Below, piece by piece: positions 1 through 5,400 of a DNA stretch of 6,062 bases. Each line of letters starts with the position of its first letter. Position 1 is the first letter of the stretch. The notes under the pieces are model-generated. The model was not told the origin of the DNA, made no database searches, and saw only the letters and a program-made list of their open reading frames with translations. The position numbers and the translations under genes were made by a program. The stretch covers positions 1-6,062 of the forward strand of contig JAJDXU010000071.1 of NCBI GenBank assembly GCA_022823105.1. The letters are read 5' to 3'. Source of the stretch: Dehalococcoidia bacterium. Its GTDB lineage: Bacteria > Chloroflexota > Dehalococcoidia > Lucifugimonadales > UBA3495.

Positions 1-738
1 CAGGGACGCCCGGTTGGGTTCCCGCACGTCGAGTCGCCGCTGCAGGGTGATGGACGACAGGCGGGCCAGCGTGTCGCACTCCCTGACGAACCCGTTGACC
101 GTCGCCGCCTCGCCGCCCAGCGCCACGTAGTCCAGCCGGTCGCGCCACGGACGCCACTGCCGCTCCAGCACGCCGGCCGCCTCGACGTACAGGCGATGGA
201 TCTGGTTCTCGCGCACGCGGCGGAACCGCTGCTGCGACGTGCCGCCGGCGTGGTGTTTGCTTTTCACGTAGCGCGTGTCCGTCTTGGAGACCGCCAGCCG
301 TTGCCCCTCGTACACGGCGATGGCGTACCGGCCCAGCCGCACCAGCGCAACGCCAACCGTGAACTCGGACGCCAGCAGGGCGCTCAAAGGCTCGGCGCGG
401 ATGCCTGACTCCAGGCCGATGGAATCCATCGGGAACGGCGGCATCAGGGCCAACCCTGTGTTCCCGCTCCGGAAAGCTACCAGGCCCGTCGACGAGCGCA
501 GCAACTGGTTGCTGGCCCGCTCCAGGGCATCGATCCAGGCCGGCCCGTCCTCATGCCTGGCCAGCGACGCGATCGTGGCGTCGTCGTTGCTGCCGGTGGC
601 CGGCACATGCAGGGTTGAGGCGGCGACGCCGGATCCCTCGGCTTCCCGCAGCCGCGCAATTTCACGCTGCACGCGGGCGACCGACAGGTTCTGCCCGGAG
701 CGCACGTTTGTAGCGACGGTGTTGTGCAATAGACCCAT
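1..738 (-). CDS. acVLRF1-family peptidyl-tRNA hydrolase (Vms1/eRF1-like), 3' end cut by window
   Basis: The minus strand is open from the ATG at 738 to the window edge (246 residues, no stop reached). The C-terminal half (about residues 125-246) matches the VLRF1 fold of the eRF1/Vms1/ANKZF1 release-factor superfamily. It has a hydrophobic strand VGVALVRLGRYAIAVYEG, then the signature GGTSQQRFRRVRENQ at residues 155-169, where the glycine-rich loop with Gln is the catalytic region in this superfamily. A segment LDYVALGGEAATVN and a terminal RRLDVREPNR follow, as in actinobacterial acVLRF1 proteins. Known family role: hydrolysing peptidyl-tRNA on stalled large ribosomal subunits. The N-terminal 120 residues are variable and I do not recognise them. 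The start is uncertain: neither ATG 738 nor the in-frame ATG at 789 (adding MAHVPLTLRG...) has a clear Shine-Dalgarno. The gene diverges from the DinB-fusion gene. The family call is firm; substrate specificity is inferred. Confidence 0.85.
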   Translation of the reverse strand, partial: MGLLHNTVATNVRSGQNLSVARVQREIARLREAEGSGVAASTLHVPATGSNDDATIASLARHEDGPAWIDALERASNQLLRSSTGLVAFRSGNTGLALMPPFPMDSIGLESGIRAEPLSALLASEFTVGVALVRLGRYAIAVYEGQRLAVSKTDTRYVKSKHHAGGTSQQRFRRVRENQIHRLYVEAAGVLERQWRPWRDRLDYVALGGEAATVNGFVRECDTLARLSSITLQRRLDVREPNRASL

Positions 739-833
739 GTTCCATGATAACCGATGGAGACCCCGTAGGGTGAGAGGGACGTGTGCCATAATGTCCCGGC
801 ACAATGAGCACCAATATCCGTAGGTGATTTGCA
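739..833. promoter_or_regulatory. Divergent intergenic region with interleaved inverted repeats
   Basis: This 95-nt gap separates two divergently transcribed genes and so should carry both promoters. It contains two perfect inverted repeats that interlock: GGGAC at 776-780 with GTCCC at 793-797, and TGTGCC at 782-787 with GGCACA at 798-803. Both cannot form as hairpins at once. A CATAAT hexamer at 787-792, resembling a -10 box on the plus strand, lies inside the repeat, but no convincing -35 box sits 16-18 nt upstream. An operator or a transcript-level switch are possible readings. If the minus-strand gene starts at 789 instead of 738, part of the repeat becomes coding and leader sequence. 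Confidence 0.35.
822..828 (+). promoter_or_regulatory. Ribosome binding site of the DinB-fusion gene
   Basis: AGGTGAT lies 5 nt before the ATG at 834 and matches the 3' part of the extended Shine-Dalgarno consensus. It supports 834 as the start over any downstream methionine. Confidence 0.7.
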
Positions 834-1979
834 ATGGTTTCCCACGACCCACCATCAAACGACGCCAATCTCTCCTCAGCCGAACGCCAGCAACGCGCCC
901 TCCAACGGCTGGATGAGGGACACGCCGCGCTCATCGAGGCGCTGGACGGCGTGGGCCAGGCGGAGGCGTTCCTCGGCTCCCGCTGGTCGGTGTGGGAGGT
1001 GATGCAGCACCTGCTCACCGAGAACTTCGTGCAGGCGCTGGAGGAGATCGCCTCGGGCGAGCGGGAGATGCTGCCGCCCTTCGATGCCCGCGACGATCGC
1101 ATCGCCGCCGACGTGGCGCGTCTAGAGGCCAACTACCAACGGTTCCGCACTCTGATTGCCGGCCTGACCCCCGCGCAGCTCGACCTGCCGGCCACGCCCT
1201 ACAACCCCGAGAACAACTTTCCCGCCCTGTCGCTGTTGGACCTGATCGAACGCACCTCGGGACACGAGGGCAACCACGCCCGCCAGGTGGTCGAAACCCG
1301 CAAATTCGTCGCCGCCTTCCGCTCGGCGGAACGCGCCGTTACCGTCGCCGGCCTGGGCCAGGGCGATCCCGCAGCCGTACCCATGCAGACCCGCGAGATG
1401 CTCGCCAACGCCGACTATGTCATCGGATCGCCGGCCACCCTGTCGGTAGCCCGCCGCTGGATACGCTCGGTGGAGCTGCCGCTGCGCCCCGACAACCGGG
1501 CCGAACTGGTCAACCGCCTGGTGCGGGACATCCGCGCCGGCCTGTGGTCGATGGTGGTCACGCTGGGCGATCCGTCGGAGTCTGCGCCGGACCTGCTGGA
1601 TGAGGTTGAGGCCGCCATCGGAACGGTCGCACTCATTCCGGCGCCCGGGTACTATCGTCTCGCGCTGGATCAGGCCGGCCTCTCTCCGTTGTCCGCAATC
1701 TGCGGCTCCATCGAACGTCTTGGCGATGTGACCGACCTCTCCGTATCGGGCCGGGCCGTGGCGGTCCTGGGCGCCGACCACGCCGGGACGTGGCGGGACG
1801 CCGCGCTCACCTTGGTGGCATCCGGCGTTCCCGCCGCGACGCCGACGGATTTGATTGCCAACCTGTCCGCGCAGCCGTCGGTTTCGGCGGCCTCCCTCGG
1901 CGATGTCGCCGGCGCCACGACAGGCGCCACGGATGCGGCGGTCGACTCGGCCCTCGTGCTTCGGTTCGGTGGTCGCTAG
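834..1979 (+). CDS. DinB-family domain fused to CbiE-like tetrapyrrole (corrin/porphyrin) methylase domain
   Basis: A 381-residue protein with two domains. Residues about 14-162 look like a DinB/YfiT four-helix bundle. The expected metal-binding histidine triad is visible as His59 (WEVMQHLL) and an HxxxH pair, His144 and His148 (SGHEGNHARQ). Residues about 168-380 resemble the CbiE/tetrapyrrole-methylase superfamily. They start with VTVAGLGQGDP (168-179), then ANADYVIGSP (191-200), corresponding to the 'eeADvVvGs' stretch of CbiE. TLGDPSES (243-250) sits where CbiE has SGDPGFYG, and VALIPAPGYYRLALDQAGLS (265-284) resembles the 'vipGisS...a.lGl' motif. The first glycine motif is preserved; the second is degraded, so SAM-dependent methylation is uncertain. 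DinB proteins are often thiol transferases or metal-dependent hydrolases. I do not recognise this fusion as a characterised protein. Its start is fixed by the ribosome binding site at 822-828. No cobalamin-pathway gene is adjacent. Confidence 0.75.
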   Translation: MVSHDPPSNDANLSSAERQQRALQRLDEGHAALIEALDGVGQAEAFLGSRWSVWEVMQHLLTENFVQALEEIASGEREMLPPFDARDDRIAADVARLEANYQRFRTLIAGLTPAQLDLPATPYNPENNFPALSLLDLIERTSGHEGNHARQVVETRKFVAAFRSAERAVTVAGLGQGDPAAVPMQTREMLANADYVIGSPATLSVARRWIRSVELPLRPDNRAELVNRLVRDIRAGLWSMVVTLGDPSESAPDLLDEVEAAIGTVALIPAPGYYRLALDQAGLSPLSAICGSIERLGDVTDLSVSGRAVAVLGADHAGTWRDAALTLVASGVPAATPTDLIANLSAQPSVSAASLGDVAGATTGATDAAVDSALVLRFGGR

Positions 1980-2051
1980 GCCGGCGGTATGGTAAATTCC
2001 TAGGGCAACAGCCAGCCGGACAGACTACCGCCTGGCAACGGAGGAAACACA
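1980..2051 (+). promoter_or_regulatory. Leader of the garR-like gene, with inverted repeat and weak promoter-like boxes
   Basis: The 72-nt gap has GGCGGTA at 1983-1989 and its exact complement TACCGCC at 2026-2032, a 7-bp stem with a 36-nt loop ending 8 nt before the ribosome binding site. TATGGT at 1988-1993 resembles a -10 box. TTCGGT at 1965-1970, 17 nt upstream, is a poor -35 match. The gap and these elements allow either a separate promoter for garR or co-transcription with the DinB fusion; the sequence does not decide. Confidence 0.25.
2040..2047 (+). promoter_or_regulatory. Ribosome binding site of the garR-like gene
   Basis: GGAGGAAA, a near-perfect Shine-Dalgarno, ends 4 nt before the ATG at 2052 and fixes that start. 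Confidence 0.85.
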
Positions 2052-2948
2052 ATGGCAGAGCGGATTGGATTCGTCGGGCTGGGAATCATGGGCAAGCCGA
2101 TGGCCCGCAACCTGATGGCCGCCGGCTATGAGCTCACGGTCTATGACATCGTCGGCGAGCCGGTGGAGGAACTGGCCACGGAAGGCGCGACGGCAGCGTC
2201 TTCACCGGCGGGCGCGGCGGCAGGCAATGTCCGCACCATCACCATGCTCCCCGACTCGGCAGACTCCGAACGAGCCATCCTGGGCCCCGAGGGGGTGCTG
2301 GAGGGAGCAGAGCCCGGCTCGGTGATCATCGATATGAGCAGCATCGCTCCGTCCATGTCCCAGAAGATCGGCGAGGCGTGCGACGAGAAGGGCGTGAAGT
2401 TCCTGGACGCGCCGGTCAGCGGCGGCGAACCGGGAGCCATCGCCGGCACGCTGGCCGTCATGGTGGGCGGCGACGAGGCGGTGTTCAACGATTCCAAGGC
2501 TATGCTGGACGTGATGGGTGGCAACGTGGTGCTCACCGGCGACGTGGGAGCCGGCAACATCACCAAGCTGGCCAATCAGATTATCGTCGCCGCCAACATC
2601 GAGGCCCTCAGCGAGGCGATGGTGCTGGCCCAGAAGGCCGGCGTCGACCCAGAGCGGGTGTTCAACGCCATCCGCGGCGGCCTGGCCGGCAGCGCGGTCA
2701 TGGAAGCCAAGGCCCCCATGATGCTGGACCGCAACTTCCGCGCCGGTTTCCGCATCCGCCTGCACCAGAAAGACCTGCGCAACGTCCTGCAGACCGCCGG
2801 CGAACTCAACGTGCCTCTGCCCGTGACCGCCCTGGTTCAGCAGATGCTCGGCTCCCTCATCAACGACGGCGAGCAGGAGGCCGACCATGCGGCCATCCTG
2901 CACTTCATCGAGAAACTGGCCGGCGTGGAGGTGAACCGCGGCGGCTAG
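2052..2948 (+). CDS. garR: 2-hydroxy-3-oxopropionate (tartronate semialdehyde) reductase, beta-hydroxyacid dehydrogenase family
   Basis: A 298-residue cytoplasmic enzyme close in length and sequence to E. coli GarR. Known reaction: NAD(P)H-dependent reduction of tartronate semialdehyde to D-glycerate in glycolate/glyoxylate and glucarate metabolism. Visible features: the N-terminal Rossmann fingerprint GFVGLGIMGKPMARNL with GLGIMG at 9-14; TMLPDS (64-69); IDMSSIAP (93-100); the substrate-loop signature DAPVSGGEPGAI (119-130); GAGNITKLANQ (166-176) carrying the catalytic lysine Lys172; IRGGLAGSAV (207-216); and the C-terminal helical-domain motif GFRIRLHQKDL (232-242) with Lys240. No key residue is missing. 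The family also includes 3-hydroxyisobutyrate and glyoxylate/succinic-semialdehyde reductases. The SSIAP, DAPVSGGEP and RGGLAGS stretches point specifically to GarR, but substrate remains inferred. The TAG stop is followed after 6 nt, in the same frame, by the next gene. Confidence 0.9.
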   Translation: MAERIGFVGLGIMGKPMARNLMAAGYELTVYDIVGEPVEELATEGATAASSPAGAAAGNVRTITMLPDSADSERAILGPEGVLEGAEPGSVIIDMSSIAPSMSQKIGEACDEKGVKFLDAPVSGGEPGAIAGTLAVMVGGDEAVFNDSKAMLDVMGGNVVLTGDVGAGNITKLANQIIVAANIEALSEAMVLAQKAGVDPERVFNAIRGGLAGSAVMEAKAPMMLDRNFRAGFRIRLHQKDLRNVLQTAGELNVPLPVTALVQQMLGSLINDGEQEADHAAILHFIEKLAGVEVNRGG

Positions 2949-2954
2949 CGTTAC

Positions 2955-3473
2955 GTGTGGAACCAGGCTCGCCAACGGGTCAGCGATTTTGTGGAGGATT
3001 GGGCTGCTCCAATTCTGCTGGGCTTGACCACGGCGGCAGTTGTATGGACGATATGGTATATCACCAAGGCCCCTTGTACGGCTGCCGCCACAGCCAACGG
3101 ACTATGCAACCCGGGCATCATTGCCCGCTACATAACCGTCGAAATCCTGCTGCAATTCGGGGGCGCCGCGCTGGCCGTGGGCGCTCTCAAAGGGGGCTAT
3201 GACAAATTTATGATGCGTAGAATGCTGAACGAGGAACGTGAGGCTCGCCAGCAGGCGGAGCAGCAGCTGGCGGCGGAGCGTAAGCGGGTTGATGAGACCA
3301 TCCAGCAGGCGAACGAAGCGCGCGACGCCGCTCTCCAGATGGTGGCGGAGATGGTCGGCGAATTCCGCGAGGAACGTAGGCAGAACGCTGCTACTCAGCA
3401 GGCGCTGTTGGACGCCATCTTGCAACTCACCCAGCAGAGAAACGGCCGGCTCGAAGACCCATCCGGTAATTGA
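2955..3473 (+). CDS. Hypothetical membrane protein with two transmembrane helices and a C-terminal coiled coil
   Basis: A 172-residue protein that I do not recognise. It begins with a short amphipathic segment. A first hydrophobic helix (about residues 18-37, APILLGLTTAAVVWTIWYIT) is followed by a short loop with two cysteines, Cys41 and Cys51, that could pair. A second hydrophobic stretch (about 56-79) leads into a long, Glu/Gln/Arg/Ala-rich coiled coil (about 85-162). Two helices with a short loop place the N-terminus and coiled coil on the same side, probably cytoplasmic. The start is a GTG 6 nt after the garR stop and in the same frame. The only Shine-Dalgarno-like sequence (GGAGGTGA, 2927-2934) is about 20 nt away, so translational coupling or readthrough is plausible. 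Coding is supported because the downstream copy preserves the amino acids while many third codon positions differ. Base composition drops here and in the downstream copy. Confidence 0.6.
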   Translation: MWNQARQRVSDFVEDWAAPILLGLTTAAVVWTIWYITKAPCTAAATANGLCNPGIIARYITVEILLQFGGAALAVGALKGGYDKFMMRRMLNEEREARQQAEQQLAAERKRVDETIQQANEARDAALQMVAEMVGEFREERRQNAATQQALLDAILQLTQQRNGRLEDPSGN

Positions 3474-3479
3474 CCAGCG

Positions 3480-3796
3480 ATGCTCAGGCAACTGCGTGAA
3501 ATGCGCGATAGGGAACGCGAAGCCCGACTGTCGGCGGAGCAAAAACTCGCAGCATTACGAAATCGTAACGACGAGGATCTCTATTGTCTGACGAAGTTGC
3601 GTCAGGAAGCAGTCCGTCAGACCAGCGCCGCGTGGGAGTATATCTATCGCTTGCCGGTTGACTGTTTCACGAACTCCGTGAAGGAATCCGCGAGGAACGC
3701 CGCCAGAATATCGCAGCCCAGCAGGCCCTCCTCGACACCATCGTCCGCTTGACCGAGCGGAGTAACGGGCGCAACGGGGACGCCCAGGACACCTAA
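3480..3796 (+). pseudogene. Frameshifted partial copy of the coiled-coil half of the upstream membrane protein
   Basis: Starting from ATG 3480, the first block EREARLSAEQKLAALRNRNDE matches residues 94-114 of the upstream protein at 15 of 21 positions. The second block (REERRQNIAAQQALLD at its core, 3683-3772) matches residues 136-165 at 20 of 30 positions, but lies in a different frame and ends at TAA 3794-3796. The first frame runs on to TGA 3750-3752. The second frame has a TGA at 3659-3661, so the switch must fall after that. Between the blocks are 113 nt where the upstream gene has 69, a 44-nt difference that is not a multiple of three. No membrane helices and no Shine-Dalgarno are present. 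The reading is a decayed tandem partial duplicate. Alternatives are a sequencing or assembly error hiding an intact gene, or a short real peptide (90 residues) in the first frame. No canonical -1 slippery heptamer is visible. Confidence 0.6.
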
Positions 3797-4611
3797 TCAG
3801 GAAACCGCGACCGGCTCCACTCCAACGCGGCCCGAAGCCCACTCTCCTCCCGTATGCGCGCGAACTCCGCGTGCTCGGGCGTGTCCGCGGTATCGAACTG
3901 CGTCATCAGCTCCAGGTTGTGGTTCAGCGCCGACAGGAACCCAGCCGATTCCAACGCCCGGTTCACCGACAGCTTGGTGGTCTTGATGCCGATGGCCGAG
4001 ACGCCCCGCATCTTCTGCGCCACCCGTTCGCATTCAGCCATCAGGTCGCCATGGGGCACGACGCGGTTCACCATGCCGATGCGCGCCGCCTCGTGGGCGT
4101 CGATGATGTCGCCGGTGAGCATCATCTCCTTGGCTAACGCCAGGTTCAGCGAGTAGGGCGTGATCAGGAACGGCGCGCCGTAGCCCAAACGGATTTCCGG
4201 CTCGCCCAGCATCGCCCGGTCCGACGCGATCTTCACGTCGCACACCTGCACCAGCTCGCACGCGCCGCCCAACGCATACCCGTTGACGGCGGCAATCACC
4301 GGCTTGCTCAGGTTCCACACCATCAGGAAGGTCTCGATGTTGTGCTTCAGCCGCGAACGCCTTCCATCCACCGACAGCGGCTCGCCCGAGGGTCCGCTGG
4401 CCTCGCTCTCGATGTCGAAACCGGCGGAAAACGCCCGGCCGGCTCCGGTCAGGATCACCACCCGCACGTCCGGGTTGGCCTCGATGGCCTCCATCGCCTC
4501 GCGGAATTCGGAAATCAGCGTCGGACTGAGGGCGTTGAGCTTCTCGGGGCGGTTCAGCGTGAGGTAGCCGATGCCGTCCCGCTCGTCGTAGAGCAGAGTT
4601 TCAAAAGCCAT
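3793..4611 (-). CDS. Enoyl-CoA hydratase/isomerase family protein (crotonase)
   Basis: A 272-residue protein of normal crotonase length. The family binds acyl-CoA and stabilises an enolate through an oxyanion hole. Visible features: N-terminal strand GIGYLTLNRPEKLNALSP (13-30); first oxyanion-hole segment RAFSAGFDI (59-67); second segment NGYALGGACEL (110-120). Both glutamates used by enoyl-CoA hydratase are kept, Glu119 in GGACEL and Glu139 in LGEPEIRLG, so hydration of trans-2-enoyl-CoA is chemically possible. The C-terminal helices include MMLTGDIIDAHEAARIGMVN (163-182). The start at 4611 is chosen because homology begins there. The open frame extends further upstream (to 4935) but only as a shadow of the cyclophilin gene. 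The preceding bases contain only a G-run (GGGGGC), a weak Shine-Dalgarno. It starts 19 nt after the cyclophilin stop and is probably co-transcribed. Exact substrate is unknown. Its TAG stop overlaps the TAA of the facing pseudogene. Confidence 0.9.
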   Translation of the reverse strand: MAFETLLYDERDGIGYLTLNRPEKLNALSPTLISEFREAMEAIEANPDVRVVILTGAGRAFSAGFDIESEASGPSGEPLSVDGRRSRLKHNIETFLMVWNLSKPVIAAVNGYALGGACELVQVCDVKIASDRAMLGEPEIRLGYGAPFLITPYSLNLALAKEMMLTGDIIDAHEAARIGMVNRVVPHGDLMAECERVAQKMRGVSAIGIKTTKLSVNRALESAGFLSALNHNLELMTQFDTADTPEHAEFARIREESGLRAALEWSRSRFPD

Positions 4612-4630
4612 GTTGGTTTGCCCCCGGACT

Positions 4631-5383
4631 CTACGGACCGATAATTTCCACCGACTGGATGACCACCGGGTTGACGGGAGTTGAACCTTCGCCTCCCGGC
4701 TGGGTGGGAGCCGTGGCGATGGTGTCGATGGTCTCCAGGCCGGCCACGGCCTGCCCGAATATCGTGTAGTTGGGAGGCAGCCCATAGTCGGCGTGCATGA
4801 TGAAAAACTGGCTGCCGTTGGTGTTGGGCCCAGCGTTCGCCATCGCCAGCACGCCACGGGAGTACGGGCGCTGCACCGGCTCGTCGGCGAACCTGTACCC
4901 GGGGCCGCCGCCGCCGGTGCCCGTCGGGTCACCACCCTGGATCATGAATCCGTCGATGGTCCGGTGGAAGATCACGTTGTCATAAAACCCCTGTCGGGCC
5001 AGGAACACGAAGTTGTTCACCGTGTTGGGCGCTTCCTCCGGCAGCAACTCGATGGTTATCGCGCCCGCCGTCGTGTTCAGCACGGCCGTATACGACGAGC
5101 TGAGGTCGATGGTCATCGACGGTGGCGAAGACCATTGCTTGACGGACTGCCCCTGGTTCACCATGACCTCGGGTGTGGATGCGCCCGACTCCGAGGACGC
5201 CGCGCCGGTGTCGGTGATGGGGGTCGCCTGGGGAACCGCAGTCGCGGGGACCACAGGGACGGTTGGGGCAGCGGGTTCGGTGGGTTCGCCGGCGGCGGAG
5301 TTTGGAATGAATCCGCATCCGGCCACAAGCAGCGCGGCGAGGGCGGAAATGATGCTGAGGGCGAGTATTCTGCGTGCTGACAT
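4631..5383 (-). CDS. Lipoprotein peptidyl-prolyl cis-trans isomerase (cyclophilin type)
   Basis: A 250-residue protein. Residues 1-23 are a lipoprotein signal peptide: MSARR, a hydrophobic core, and the lipobox VAGC with Cys23 as the predicted lipid-modified residue. It is therefore exported and anchored on the outer face of the cytoplasmic membrane. Residues 24-75 form a Pro/Thr/Ala-rich linker. Residues about 97-249 are a bacterial cyclophilin domain: GAITIELLPEEAPNTVNNF (107-125); FHRTIDGFMIQGGD (139-152) with the catalytic arginine Arg141 plus Phe146, Met147 and Gln149; and MANAGPNTNGSQFFI (181-195). The family catalyses proline isomerisation during protein folding, here presumably of secreted proteins. 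An open frame continues upstream to 5467, but ATG 5383 is preferred because it starts a perfect signal peptide and lies 17 nt past the RraA-like stop. No good Shine-Dalgarno precedes it, which fits translational coupling within the minus-strand operon. Confidence 0.92.
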   Translation of the reverse strand: MSARRILALSIISALAALLVAGCGFIPNSAAGEPTEPAAPTVPVVPATAVPQATPITDTGAASSESGASTPEVMVNQGQSVKQWSSPPSMTIDLSSSYTAVLNTTAGAITIELLPEEAPNTVNNFVFLARQGFYDNVIFHRTIDGFMIQGGDPTGTGGGGPGYRFADEPVQRPYSRGVLAMANAGPNTNGSQFFIMHADYGLPPNYTIFGQAVAGLETIDTIATAPTQPGGEGSTPVNPVVIQSVEIIGP

Positions 5384-5400
5384 GTTATACGGCTCGGCGG

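Noticed and set aside
275..823. 182-codon plus-strand open frame opposite the acVLRF1 gene
   Set aside because: The minus strand carries the recognisable release-factor motif over the same bases; the plus-strand translation is Arg/Ser/Pro-rich with no known motif.
1122..1781. 219-codon minus-strand open frame inside the DinB-methylase gene
   Set aside because: Antisense to clear DinB and methylase motifs, low-complexity translation, no ribosome binding site.
2202..2975. 257-codon open frame on the minus strand across the garR-like gene
   Set aside because: It is antisense to a gene with full-length GarR motifs; its His/Gly/Ala-rich translation matches no family I know and is typical of GC-rich shadow frames.
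3102..3542. 146-codon minus-strand open frame across the coiled-coil gene
   Set aside because: The plus-strand frame is the one preserved between the two copies, with third-position differences, so this frame is a shadow.
3657..3752. Programmed -1 frameshift joining the two halves of the coiled-coil copy
   Set aside because: The shift direction would be right, but there is no X XXY YYZ slippery heptamer in the zero frame between the out-of-frame stop at 3659 and the stop at 3750, and no clear stimulatory structure.
3767..3785. GGGCG/CGCCC hairpin as a terminator between the convergent genes
   Set aside because: Only 5 bp with a 9-nt loop, and no T-run follows on either strand.
4612..4935. 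N-terminal extension of the crotonase open frame up to 4935
   Set aside because: It overlaps the cyclophilin gene out of frame, and crotonase homology begins exactly at the ATG at 4611.
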